From CBDCWO01 sp965223405 (lineage in GTDB: Bacteria; Bacteroidota; Bacteroidia; Chitinophagales; Saprospiraceae): a DNA stretch of 64,000 nucleotides. Below the pieces are notes generated by a model that was given only the letters and a program-made list of their open reading frames with translations, was not told where the DNA came from and did not search any database. This document shows, one piece after another, positions 54,929 to 64,000 of this stretch. The stretch is from contig CBDCWO010000006.1 of the NCBI GenBank assembly GCA_965223405.1, positions 2,728,001 to 2,792,000 of the forward strand, given 5' to 3'. The first letter of the stretch is position 1, and each line of letters opens with the position of its first letter. The position numbers and the translations under genes are program-made.

Positions 54929-54936
54929 TATCTTTA
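54929..54936 (+). promoter_or_regulatory. -7-like element TATCTTTA upstream of cyclase copy 1
   Basis: One mismatch to TAnnTTTG, 26 bp before the start codon. The same box at the same distance precedes copy 2 (57504-57511), so it was copied with the gene. Confidence 0.4.
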
Positions 54937-54954
54937 TAAAAACACTTTCGTTTA

Positions 54955-57021
54955 ATGCCATCCAGACAGCTATCAGCCATTATGTTTATCGATATTGTCG
55001 GATATACGGCTTTGATGCAAGCGAATGAAAAAGAAGGTATCAAAAAGGTAGGTCAGTATCGTTCGATTGTTGAAAATCTATTGATAGAATATGACGGGGA
55101 ATTATTACAGCATCAGGGAGATGGAAGTCTCTGTATTTTCAGAAGTTCGGTAGGAGCGCTGAAATGTGCAGAATGTATTCAACACCAGGTTCAGCAAGAT
55201 ACCGATCTTAACATCCGTATTGGCGTCCATGTCGGAGATATTGTGAAAGACGGAAATGATTACTTTGGTGACGGCATCAATATCGCATCACGTCTGGAAT
55301 CATTAGGGGAAGCTGGTTCTATATTATTCACGGAACGTGTATATTTTGATATTCAGAGTCACCCGGATATTAAAACTAAATACATCGGTGAATATCAATT
55401 CAAAAACGATAGCAATCCACATCAAGTTTATGCCTTGGCCAACCAGGGCTTAACCTTACCTACTGCAATAATTGGCTCGGGAAAAGCGAAATTGGTTCAT
55501 AAAAAGACCGGTCGTAGAATATCCGGATGGTCATATGGTTTAGCTGGGGGATTGATCATTGTCATTCTGGCCATTTATTTTTTACGGCCGGATGGTTATA
55601 AGGGGAAAAAAGGTCCTACTTCCATTGCCATTCTTCCACTAATAAATGAATCTCAAGATCCAGGCCTAAATTATTTATGTGAAGGGATACCTGAAAATTT
55701 GAAGGATAAGTTATCAGTTATCCCGGATCTGCGAATAATGTCCAAACATTCGATTTCGATTTTAACAAATTTAGTCGAAAGTCCGATAGAAGTTGGAAAA
55801 AAATTGAATGTTTCACAAATCCTGACCGGATGGCTTGATACCGTTGGAGATCAGGTAGAAGTTAAAGTAGAATTAGTTAATTCTGAAGATAATTCGCGTA
55901 TTTGGGGAAAAGAATTTACGCAGCATGAAGATGATGTGCTCCGGTTGGAGAGCGAAATTCTGGAATCTTTGACCCGGGAATTAGAAGCGATAATTCCGGA
56001 TACATTTTCACCAAGTTTGTTGAAAAAGCCTGAAACCAATAGTCCGTTGGCATTTCAACTATATCTCCAGGGTAGATTTTTAATTCAAAAATCAAATCCA
56101 GCTGAGATCGAAAAAGGGCTATCATTTTTGCGCTAAGCTATTTCAGAAGATCGGCAGTTTGCCAAAGCCTATGCCGCTATTGCAGATGCGATGTATTTAA
56201 AGGCCTTTTTTTCAATTGCTCGAAGGTCAGAAATCGTAGGAGAAGGACTTACTGCTGGAAATTCTGCCTTGGCCTTGGATCCTTTTCTGGCCGAAGCACA
56301 CACGGCCATTGCAGCAATGAAATTTTATTTTGAATTTGATCACCGGGGGGCAGAAACATCTTTTCTCAAGGCGCTCAAATTGAACCCAAACGAAAGTACC
56401 ACCTGCTTAAGGTATTCCAACTTTTTATTGACACAGTGTAGATTTGATGAAGCTCTGGTTTATGCAAAAAAGGCTCTAGAGACCGATCCGATTTCTACCA
56501 GTGTGTTGCATGGGGTAGGAATAGTGTACCATTTTATGGATGACCATCAATCCGCAGCTGAAGTTTTTGACAGAGCATTAGATATCCATCCAAATTGGGC
56601 TTGGGGACTTATCAAATCCGGCCTGTCTCACGCATTGATTGGGAATTGTGATAGAGCAGTATCATTGTCCAATCGAGTAGATGAACAGGTCAATGGATGG
56701 GGATCTGCCAGAATTCAGGCTTGGCTAGCGAGGACTTATTATTCTTGTGGTAAAATGGATTTATATCAACGAGCTTATGATCGGATTATGGATGGATTGG
56801 AAAAAGGTATTGTTGAGGATCCGTTTTCAATTGTTGAATTATATACGGTTTCAAAGGATATTGATAAAATTTTGGAATGGCTCTCCCGGGCGTACGAGCT
56901 AAATTCACCTACAATATCATTTTTACCCATCTATAAATGTTATGAAGAATTACCAGATTCATTTAAAACGGATCCAAGGTACTTCGAGTTAATGGAGAAG
57001 GTATTTGGAGCTTCTAATTAA
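54955..57021 (+). pseudogene. Class III cyclase / FlgO-like / TPR gene, copy 1, interrupted by an in-frame TAA
   Basis: This frame is the same length (688 codons plus stop) as the intact copy at 57530. Codon 394 (56134-56136) is TAA; the intact copy has GAG there. Before the stop come the cyclase domain (FIDIVGYT, HQGDGS, NIASRLE), a membrane helix (about 197-216) and the start of the SIAILPL domain; after it the TPR part continues without frameshift (GEGLTAGNSALALDP). Either readthrough or a truncated 393-residue cyclase would be made. A single G-to-T change would explain the stop. Confidence 0.85.
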
Positions 57022-57199
57022 CTCAAGTTGTGATGTAATGAATTGTAATAATGATCAATTATTTAAAGAAGAAGCTTATTGAAAAAAAGGATAAAATGGG
57101 TAAAGCGCGTAAATTTAGGTAAAAGGGCAAAGATGAATAAATCTATGATTTTATTTATTAAAATAGGTCTCTAATTCGACCGTGCTGGGGTCGGTTCGA

Positions 57200-57388
57200 T
57201 AATCCCTTGCATGTCTCCCTTTCATTTCGATCATATCGTAGATAGGCTATGTGACTTTTTGAAGGAATTTTTTTCTACCTGATTCAGCAGAACCTTGAAA
57301 AAATTGGGATTTTTCACCGTTTCTGACTGTCCAAACCAGTCACAGTAAACAGGATATTTGAATTAAGGAATATTAATACTTTTTCATG
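57200..57388 (-). pseudogene. Decayed 5' fragment of the M28 peptidase gene
   Basis: This stretch matches the first 175-190 bp of the M28 gene (54628-54802), including GATAGGC-ATGTGAC, CAGCAGAACCTTGAAA and ATACTTTTTCAT words. After its ATG (57388) the frame reads MKKY then stop because one T is missing. It was duplicated with the cyclase gene and then decayed. Confidence 0.8.
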
Positions 57389-57503
57389 GGTTTCATTCGG
57401 TTCAACCAAGCAATTCATTAATATAACATATTATCCTTTTGGATACAATAATTGTACGAAAGATAGCAGAGATTATGGGTACCATTTCTTGGCTTAGATT
57501 ATG

Positions 57504-57511
57504 TATCTTTA
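57504..57511 (+). promoter_or_regulatory. -7-like element TATCTTTA upstream of cyclase copy 2
   Basis: Same box and same 26-bp spacing as copy 1. Conserved between diverged copies, so it is probably functional. Confidence 0.4.
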
Positions 57512-57529
57512 TAAAAACACTTTCGTTAA

Positions 57530-59596
57530 ATGCCATCCAGACAGCTATCAGCCATTATGTTTATCGATATTGTCGGATATACGGCTTTGATGCAGGCGAG
57601 TGAAAAAGAAGGTATCAAAAAGGTAGGTCAGTATCGTTCGATTGTTGAACATCTATTAATAGAATATGACGGAGAATTATTACAGCATCAGGGCGATGGA
57701 AGTCTCTGTATTTTCAGAAGTTCGGTAGGAGCGTTGAAATGTGCAGAACGTATTCAACACCAAGTTCAGCAAAATACAAGCCTCAATATTCGTATTGGTG
57801 TCCATGTCGGAGATATTGTGAAAGACGGAAATGATTACTTTGGTGACGGCATCAATATCGCATCACGTCTGGAATCATTAGGGGAAGCTGGTTCCATATT
57901 ATTCACGGAACGTGTATATTTTGATATTCAGAGTCACCCGGATTTATTAACTAAATACATCGGTGAATATCAATTCAAAAATGATAACAATCCGCATCAC
58001 GTTTATGCCTTAGCCAACCAGGGCTTAACCATACCTGCTCCAATAATTGGATCGGGAAAAGCGAAATTGGTTCGTAATAAAACCGGACGTAAAATATCCA
58101 GGTGGTCATATGGTATAGCTGGGGGATTGATCATCGCCATTCTGGCCCTTTATATTTTACGGCCGAATGGTTATGAGGGGAAAAAAGGTCCTACGTCCAT
58201 TGCAATTCTTCCTCTAATAAATGAATCTCAAGATCCTGGCTTGGATTACTTATGTGAGGGGATACCTGAAAATCTGATTGATAAGTTATCTGGTATCCCG
58301 GATCTACGCGTTATTTCTAAACAATCTATTTCAGTTTTATCGAACTTGGTTGCATATCCAATTGAAATCGGCAAAAGATTAAATACATCACAAGTCCTGG
58401 CAGGCTCGTTGAATAAATTGGGAGATCAAGTTGAAGTGCATGTAGAATTAGTCAATTCATCCGATAATTCACAAATCTGGGGAAGAGAATTTAAGAAGCA
58501 CGAAGATGAAATTCTACAAATGGAAAATGAAATTCTGGAATCACTTTCTCAAATATTAGAACCAGTCATTCCGGATTCCCTTTTTTCAAGAATATCGAAA
58601 GGTCCTGAAACCACTAGCCCACAGGCATTTCAATTGTATCTCCAAGGGAAATTTTTAATACAAAAATCGAATCCTGAAGAAATCAACAAGGGGTTAGCTT
58701 TATTGCGAGAGGCAATTTCAATAGATCGAAAATTTGCCAAAGCATACGCGGCAATTGCCGATGCAATGTACATGCAGGCTTACTTTTCTGCTGCCAAAAG
58801 ATCGGAAATCGTAGGAGAAGGACTTACAGCCGGTAATTCCGCACTGGCTTTGAACCCCTTACTCGCTGAAGCGCATACGGCCATTGCAGAAATGAAATTT
58901 TATTTTGAATTTGATCACCGGGGAGCAGAAAAAGCTTTTCTCAAGGCTTTAGAATTGAATCCTAACGAAAGTACCACTTGTATTAGATATTCTAACTTTT
59001 TATTGACACAATGCAGATTTGATGAGGCTTTAGCTTACGCCCAAAAAGCTTTGGAGACTGATCCGATATCCATAAGTGCATTGCATGGTGTGGGAATTGC
59101 GTATTATTTAATGGACGACTATAGTTCCGCCGCAGAAAATTTTGACAAAGCACTGGATATCCATCCAAACTGGATATGGGGTCAAATTAAGTCGGGTCTG
59201 GCACATGCGTTAAGTGACAATTGTGATAGAGCACTTTCATTGTCCAATCGAGTCGATGAGCAAATCATTGGGTGGGGATCAGCTAAAATGCAAGCCTGGC
59301 TAGCCCGAACCTATTATCTATGTGGAAAACAAGATCTATATCAGCGAGCTTATAACCGGATCATGGATGGCTTAGAAAAAGGTATTGTTGAGGATCCTTT
59401 TTCCGTTGCAGAACTTTATACGGTTACTGAGGATATCGAAAAAATCCTCGAATGGTTCTACCGTGCGTATGATGTGAAATCTCCGTCTTTGTCTTTTTTA
59501 CCCATTTATCAATGTATGGAGGAAATACCTGAGAGCTTTAAAACAGATCCAAGATACTTGGAGTTAATGAGGAAGGTGTTTGAAACGTCCAAATAA
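57530..59596 (+). CDS. Class III adenylate/guanylate cyclase with FlgO-like domain and TPR repeats, copy 2
   Basis: A 688-residue protein. The cyclase domain (1-165) has metal Asp13 (FIDIVGYT) and Asp56 (HQGDGS), and Asn109/Arg113 in NIASR for transition-state binding. Gln52 stands where many class III cyclases of this type have a base-contacting Lys. A membrane helix lies at about 197-216, then the SIAILPLINES domain (222-345) and TPR repeats to the end. It should make cAMP or cGMP in the cytoplasm with TPR outside the membrane. It is the intact partner of copy 1. Confidence 0.87.
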   Translation: MPSRQLSAIMFIDIVGYTALMQASEKEGIKKVGQYRSIVEHLLIEYDGELLQHQGDGSLCIFRSSVGALKCAERIQHQVQQNTSLNIRIGVHVGDIVKDGNDYFGDGINIASRLESLGEAGSILFTERVYFDIQSHPDLLTKYIGEYQFKNDNNPHHVYALANQGLTIPAPIIGSGKAKLVRNKTGRKISRWSYGIAGGLIIAILALYILRPNGYEGKKGPTSIAILPLINESQDPGLDYLCEGIPENLIDKLSGIPDLRVISKQSISVLSNLVAYPIEIGKRLNTSQVLAGSLNKLGDQVEVHVELVNSSDNSQIWGREFKKHEDEILQMENEILESLSQILEPVIPDSLFSRISKGPETTSPQAFQLYLQGKFLIQKSNPEEINKGLALLREAISIDRKFAKAYAAIADAMYMQAYFSAAKRSEIVGEGLTAGNSALALNPLLAEAHTAIAEMKFYFEFDHRGAEKAFLKALELNPNESTTCIRYSNFLLTQCRFDEALAYAQKALETDPISISALHGVGIAYYLMDDYSSAAENFDKALDIHPNWIWGQIKSGLAHALSDNCDRALSLSNRVDEQIIGWGSAKMQAWLARTYYLCGKQDLYQRAYNRIMDGLEKGIVEDPFSVAELYTVTEDIEKILEWFYRAYDVKSPSLSFLPIYQCMEEIPESFKTDPRYLELMRKVFETSK

Positions 59597-59638
59597 ACAA
59601 TTTCTTAACATATAATAGAACCTCCATTTAAAATCTAC

Positions 59639-60781
59639 CTATCTAATCGATTCATACCTTTGCGGCGATCCCATTTTGCTTAATACAATCTGCCATAATT
59701 GTAGGTCTCGAGCTTGAAATGCACCGGCACTTGACAACAAATAGTAACTCCACATTCGATAAAATCTTTCTCCATACTTGGACCTGAACGATTCCCAATT
59801 CCGCTTGAAATTAGCATACCAGGCTTTCAATGTAGGGACATAGTAGGGTCCGAAATTGTGCCAATCTTCAATGGTGAATAAACCTTCAAGAGCTGAAGTA
59901 AGCTGACTGGCTGAAGGAATTTGAGAATTGGGAAATATATATCTGGTTATCCAACGATCTGCGAGTTTTGAAGAAATATTTCCACCGATCGTATGTAATA
60001 AAAACAAGCCCCCTTTGGCTAAATTTTGTTCGACAACCTGCATCAATCTGCGGTAATTTCGATAGCCCACATGCTCGATCATTCCACAAACCACAATTTT
60101 GTCATAAGTCCCCTTAAGATCCCGGTAATCCTTATTTTCTATAGTTACCGGTAAATCTTGACAAAAATCCCGGGCATATTTCAATTGTTCATTTGAAATG
60201 GTGATTCCATGGACTGAACAACCGTAGTTTTCAGCGGCATATTTTGCAAATCCACCCCATCCACAACCGATGTCCAATACCCGATCTTTCTCTGAAAGTC
60301 GTAATTTTTTGCAGATTAAATCCAATTTTTGTTTTTGAGCAATGTTTAGGTCATCTGTCTCTTTAAAATAGCCACAGGTGTATTGATTATAGGGATCCAG
60401 AAACGATAGATAAAAGTCATTACCGAGATCATAATGTTGGTGCGCTACTTTCTTGGATCGCAATTTGGTTTGTTGATTAAATATTACAGCTTGCAGATGG
60501 TAGAGAAATGTTTGTAAGGTGGGCTTGACATACTGATCCAATCGCGCGGTCAAAATCCGGTAAAAAAATTGATCCAATCTTTCAACGTCCCACCATCCAT
60601 CCATGTACGATTCCCCTAATCCCAGTGAGCCCTGTTTGATCAATCTTTGATAAAATCGGGCATTATGTATCCGGATATCCCAGGAATTGGATCCGTTGAT
60701 TTGTATTCCTGCCTTGGCAAACAGTCGTTCAATAAAGGAATGAGCCTTTGTGGTAGCTTGATTTGTCGAGGTGATTTCCAT
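59639..60781 (-). CDS. cfa: Cyclopropane-fatty-acyl-phospholipid synthase family methyltransferase
   Basis: A 380-residue protein. The SAM site is VLDIGCGWGGFAKYAAENYGC, and the catalytic segment contains YDLGNDFYLSFLDP, YTCGYF and MIEHVGYRNY. It transfers a methylene group from SAM to unsaturated acyl chains of membrane phospholipids. Length is like E. coli Cfa (382). Transcribed alone, convergent with the cyclase gene. Confidence 0.93.
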   Translation of the reverse strand: MEITSTNQATTKAHSFIERLFAKAGIQINGSNSWDIRIHNARFYQRLIKQGSLGLGESYMDGWWDVERLDQFFYRILTARLDQYVKPTLQTFLYHLQAVIFNQQTKLRSKKVAHQHYDLGNDFYLSFLDPYNQYTCGYFKETDDLNIAQKQKLDLICKKLRLSEKDRVLDIGCGWGGFAKYAAENYGCSVHGITISNEQLKYARDFCQDLPVTIENKDYRDLKGTYDKIVVCGMIEHVGYRNYRRLMQVVEQNLAKGGLFLLHTIGGNISSKLADRWITRYIFPNSQIPSASQLTSALEGLFTIEDWHNFGPYYVPTLKAWYANFKRNWESFRSKYGERFYRMWSYYLLSSAGAFQARDLQLWQIVLSKMGSPQRYESIR

Positions 60782-60925
60782 GCCTTATGGATTTTAATTT
60801 GATTCTGATAATTTAACTAAAAGTTTAAATGTTTGAAAGAGAAATCTAGGGAAATTGGACAAATAATGCTATTCAAGTTGATCTCGCAGTATCCTTGGGT
60901 GCATATTCTATTTCCCTTTTTAGTC

Positions 60926-62350
60926 TTACTCCTGCTTCAACCACCTGGCAAATTCCGGTCTTTCACCAAATTCCTTGAGATAAGGTCTGTATAGCTCGGA
61001 TTGCATCCAAGATGTTCTGGGTGGATCTGACTCCATCAATCCTTCAGGATAATCGAGTCCTTTTATACTTTTTTCTACGGACCGGTTCCAATCTTTAAAT
61101 TCACCAATTAACTCAGCAGCAATTTCTGATTCCAAATTAATAATGTCTTCATCCTCAAAAGGATCCGTGATAAGGTTAAATAGTTCAAAGGTGTCTTTTT
61201 CAATATTAACTGAGACCAGTTTGTAATCATTTCTAATAAGTGCAGCTCTTCCCGCATGCCTAAATGGGATAGATTTTGGCCTGGACTTTAGGTCTTTATT
61301 CAATAAATCTTTCAGGCTGATCCCATCGATTGGATGTAGTCCTTCTGAAGGTACAATTTCCGTGATATCTAATAGGGTAGGGAAAATATCCATAGTCACT
61401 GCCGGAAATTCTGTAGTGCGAGACTGTCTAATTCCTGCTGGCCACTCAATTATACAGGGTACTCTCAAGCCCCCTTCATACATCTGACCTTTCCATCCAC
61501 GCAGCCCTCCAACAGTTTCTTTACCAAAAGGACTTAATCCGCCATTATCACTATTAAACCAAATCAGCGTGTTTTCAGATATTTTCCAATCTCTCAGTTG
61601 ATTGCGTAATCTACCGATGCTACGATCCATTTCTACTAGCTCACCATAATGATTTTGTGATCGTTCGTCTAAATCTAAAAATGATTCCTTGTCTTTGGCA
61701 TCAGCGCTCCAGGGACTGTGTGGACTTCCATACCAGATCACTGCGAAGAATGGTACATCACGATGCTGCGCATTTTCCATAAAATTTAGCGCCTCCTTAA
61801 CGATCACTTCTGAGGATCCGCCTTTCAACTCAACGAATTCTCCATTTCGACTCATTAGAGGGTTCATTTCATAAAAATTGGTCACTGATAGCCATTCATC
61901 AAATCCAAAATTACCCGGATTTCTGGGATCCTGGGCCAGGATAGGGGCACCTGGACCGGTAAAGCCATTCAGATGCCATTTTCCAAAATGCCCGGTAGCA
62001 TAACCTGCTTGCTTTAATACCTGGGCGATTGACACCTCCTGTAATCTCAAAGGGAAGCCGTGATTAAAGACTGCGGTTCGATCATTGGACCGACCGGTTA
62101 GGACCGTAGCCCGAGTCGGAGAGCAATTCGGTGCGCCCGCGTAAAAACGTTCAAATCGGAGGCCGTTGGTTGCCATTTGATCCAGATTGGGAGTTTTCAA
62201 AACCGGGTGGTTGTAATACCCGGTTTGTCCCCAGCCCTGATCATCGGTCATGACCAGGATGATATTTGGCCTGGTTAGGTCTGGTTTGGCACACCCGGCA
62301 ATTAATACTGTAATAAAAATACTCAGGAAAGTTATTACTCGATTCCTCAT
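60926..62350 (-). CDS. Lipidated type I sulfatase
   Basis: A 474-residue protein from ATG 62350. SPII signal ends LIAGC (Cys20). The metal loop is VMTDDQGWG and the formylglycine site is Cys76 in NCSPTRATVLTGR (C-x-P-x-R). C-terminal blocks FNSDNGG and KGQMYEGGLRVP are typical. It removes sulfate from glycans or aryl sulfates on the cell surface. It needs formylglycine maturation by an FGE or anSME, neither convincingly present in the window. It follows a TonB-dependent receptor gene on the same strand. Confidence 0.9.
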   Translation of the reverse strand: MRNRVITFLSIFITVLIAGCAKPDLTRPNIILVMTDDQGWGQTGYYNHPVLKTPNLDQMATNGLRFERFYAGAPNCSPTRATVLTGRSNDRTAVFNHGFPLRLQEVSIAQVLKQAGYATGHFGKWHLNGFTGPGAPILAQDPRNPGNFGFDEWLSVTNFYEMNPLMSRNGEFVELKGGSSEVIVKEALNFMENAQHRDVPFFAVIWYGSPHSPWSADAKDKESFLDLDERSQNHYGELVEMDRSIGRLRNQLRDWKISENTLIWFNSDNGGLSPFGKETVGGLRGWKGQMYEGGLRVPCIIEWPAGIRQSRTTEFPAVTMDIFPTLLDITEIVPSEGLHPIDGISLKDLLNKDLKSRPKSIPFRHAGRAALIRNDYKLVSVNIEKDTFELFNLITDPFEDEDIINLESEIAAELIGEFKDWNRSVEKSIKGLDYPEGLMESDPPRTSWMQSELYRPYLKEFGERPEFARWLKQE

Positions 62351-62786
62351 TGTTATATTACATTTCAAAAGGTCTACCCCTAATATAAGCGGACCGCATT
62401 TTGACAATTATTTTTTAATGAAAGCTATAAAGCTTTAGCGTGTCAATCCAAAATATAACTTTTAAACGTAAAATCACTACATCTCTATATTCCCTTTAAA
62501 TGAAGGAGAGGAAATGTCAAATTCTATTTATCACAATGGCTATTTCCATGTCGGCTTATTTCTATTTTTGATCCAAGTGATTTTATTGCGCCAGAATTGA
62601 TGAAAATCTACGAAGCCTTATACCTACAGTGGGCTGTGGCCAACATCAACATCCAAGCGTCTTTTTACGGATTAGCATTCTTTATTGCGAAATCATCTTT
62701 GCTAAGGTTATAATACCAATTAATTATTCAATGAGATGACTCTTTGGAATATTATTTATTTTCCAAAGTTGCTTTGGTCTATATGT
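62351..62786. other. Intergenic region, 436 bp
   Basis: Between the TonB-dependent receptor stop and the sulfatase start. A 6-bp hairpin follows the receptor stop (annotated separately) and another, AAAGCT-ATAA-AGCTTT, lies at 62421-62436. No coding potential and no clear promoter box seen. Confidence 0.5.
62763..62777 (-). terminator. Hairpin after the TonB-dependent receptor stop
   Basis: CCAAAG-TTG-CTTTGG, a perfect 6-bp stem 9 bp past the stop codon. On the minus strand it is followed by A/T-rich sequence without a pure T run, so termination is not certain. Confidence 0.4.
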
Positions 62787-63998
62787 CTAAAACTCAATCT
62801 TATAGCTGAGGTTAGGAATCATTACCCCTTTATACTTTTGCTCAATGGTTTGAGTTTTAACATTGAAATAATCATTGACGTATTCCTGGGTTTTGGTTGC
62901 ATTAACCATTTGCAATGACCAGATGGCTGCATGTTTAGGTTTGTTGCGGCGTAGAGACACACCAACTGATAAAATTGGCAATGGATCAGACTGCTCAGAG
63001 AAAGCAATATTTCCATTTACTTCTCCATAAACCAATTCTTGTGCATTTAAAGTGGCGGCTTCATCAATTAGTTCAATACGGTTACCCCCGAGATGGTTTA
63101 AGCGGATATTGAACCCCAATACACTGTTTTTACTTTTACCTACCATCCATTCTTTTCCGACCAAAGCATTAAATACATAGTTCTTATTGTATCTTGTGTT
63201 GCGTTCTATTCCGTCCGCTCCGGTGTATTTTGCATCAAATAATGAGGCTGTCAGCAAATAATAAAGCCCGTTGTTCAAAAAGCGTTCAAGAGTTACATCA
63301 ACGCCCACATTTCTACCTGTGCCTTGGTTGGTCAGAACATCACTAAAAAATATATTCTGCTCAATATTAAGAGTCGAAATGTAGTTTGTCGGAGATACTG
63401 GTACATCAGTCAGGTATTGATAATAAGGCTCAATCTTTAGACGTAAATGATCTGATAATTTCAGCTCATAACCCATCACAAAATGATTCGATTTCATTAA
63501 CTCCAGATCCCGGTTTACTTTGTTTTCATTACTATTGACAAAATAGACCTGCAAGGCCTCCAACCGGCTATGTAAACCATATGCAAAGGCCATGCTGGAT
63601 TTGGAATTGAGATTGTATTTAATCCCTACCCGAGGTTCGATTGAGAAGTTTTGATTTAATAAAAAATGCTGATAATGCATACCTATATTTATAGTTAATT
63701 GTGGTATTGGATTTAACCGGGATTGGGAATATAACTGGATAAAATCAGATTGTCCCAGGCCATTTGCAAGTATTACCAGAGGTTGACCTATAGCGGATGC
63801 TTGTCTAACATTCACATTATATCCATGATGAGTGTAATAAAATCCTGTGCGGTTCGTGTGCTTCTTGCCCAAACGATGATAAAGATTCGATTGCAATGTA
63901 TATCGCCATTCGTTGTTAGAAACCTCAGATCGGGGATGCTTTTGCAGTTTGTCATCCAAACGATCCTCCTTGTGCTTAAAACCATTGCCTGAAGCTGA
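62787..63998 (-). CDS. TonB-dependent receptor, C-terminal part (5' end beyond window)
   Basis: The frame is open to the window edge, so about 400 residues of a larger protein are seen. The sequence is a run of amphipathic beta strands with long polar loops (FIQLYSQSRLNPIPQLTINIGMH, VGVDVTLERFLNNGLYYLLTASLF) and ends NLSYKIEF with a terminal Phe, as outer-membrane barrels do. No plug domain is in the window. It could take up a glycan, siderophore or other ligand; the sulfatase next to it hints at sulfated glycans. Earlier TTG 63959 is not a real start. Confidence 0.8.
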   Translation of the reverse strand, partial: SASGNGFKHKEDRLDDKLQKHPRSEVSNNEWRYTLQSNLYHRLGKKHTNRTGFYYTHHGYNVNVRQASAIGQPLVILANGLGQSDFIQLYSQSRLNPIPQLTINIGMHYQHFLLNQNFSIEPRVGIKYNLNSKSSMAFAYGLHSRLEALQVYFVNSNENKVNRDLELMKSNHFVMGYELKLSDHLRLKIEPYYQYLTDVPVSPTNYISTLNIEQNIFFSDVLTNQGTGRNVGVDVTLERFLNNGLYYLLTASLFDAKYTGADGIERNTRYNKNYVFNALVGKEWMVGKSKNSVLGFNIRLNHLGGNRIELIDEAATLNAQELVYGEVNGNIAFSEQSDPLPILSVGVSLRRNKPKHAAIWSLQMVNATKTQEYVNDYFNVKTQTIEQKYKGVMIPNLSYKIEF

Positions 63999-64000
63999 AA

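Larger units (their letters stand above)
57022..57529. other. Spacer between the two cyclase copies, 508 bp
   Basis: 57022-57199 has no match elsewhere in the window and no gene. 57200-57529 is a diverged copy of 54628-54954 and includes the M28 gene fragment and a promoter-like box. Confidence 0.75.

Overview
This window comes from a Bacteroidota chromosome, most likely from the Saprospiria/Lewinella side of the phylum. The sequence is AT-rich. Shine-Dalgarno sites are essentially absent and several genes have TAnnTTTG-type -7 promoter elements. There are many SPII lipoproteins, two type IX secretion (T9SS) C-terminal sorting domains (types A and B), NVEALA-like and 6-bladed beta-propeller proteins, a TonB-dependent receptor, and a YpdA-family (bacillithiol) reductase. 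No rRNA, tRNA, CRISPR array, insertion sequence or phage was seen.

Layout. 1-5 kb: the 3' end of an O-antigen ligase-like gene, then a cassette of exported proteins (small Cys-rich NVEALA-like peptide, 6-bladed beta-propeller lipoprotein, FGE-fold protein without the catalytic cysteine pair, amidase-type lipoprotein). 5-14 kb: S9 peptidase lipoprotein, signal peptidase I, TPR lipoprotein, sialate O-acetylesterase with a tandem-NTF2 protein, and a Tet-type MFS exporter. 14-17 kb: an ECF sigma operon with a membrane-anchored beta-barrel protein and a frameshifted lipoprotein gene, closed by a strong terminator. 17-21 kb: FlgO-like/TPR membrane protein, HExxH metalloprotease, and an aspartic-protease-fold lipoprotein. 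21-29 kb: housekeeping genes (pth, MurG-like glycosyltransferase, rng, a 31-codon bS22/mS38-like gene, TPR, HU, yicC, gmk, apaG). 29-31.5 kb: an overlapping HAD / YpdA / universal-stress-protein operon. 31.8-40 kb: propeller lipoprotein, nitroreductase, SDR, GHL10 glycosidase, an AAA_14/DUF4143 ATPase, and a LeuA-family synthase with a decayed second copy of its 3' end. 40-45.5 kb: a TPR / BlaI / M56 operon with a candidate operator. 45.6-54.8 kb: recX, htpG, a T9SS type B protein, an ABC permease and an M28 peptidase. 55-59.6 kb: a tandem duplication of a cyclase/FlgO/TPR gene, with copy 1 broken by one stop codon. 59.6-64 kb: cfa, a lipidated sulfatase, and the C-terminal part of a TonB-dependent receptor.

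The most unusual items are these. (1) A 1309-residue BlaR1-like M56 membrane protease carries five TonB_C domains and a T9SS type A sorting domain, and is encoded with BlaI and a TPR protein downstream of a perfect 24-bp dyad. (2) A 2.4-kb tandem duplication has a dead partial M28 gene in the duplicated unit and one nonsense codon in the first cyclase copy. (3) A LeuA-family 3'-end pseudogene lies on the other side of an AAA_14 ATPase gene from its intact relative. (4) The NVEALA-like peptide/propeller cassette has a hairpin at the peptide-propeller junction. (5) An ECF sigma factor is translationally coupled to a protein that appears to join an anti-sigma-like inner-membrane N-terminus to an outer-membrane barrel.

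All functions are inferred from sequence motifs read by eye. No database search or structure prediction was run.
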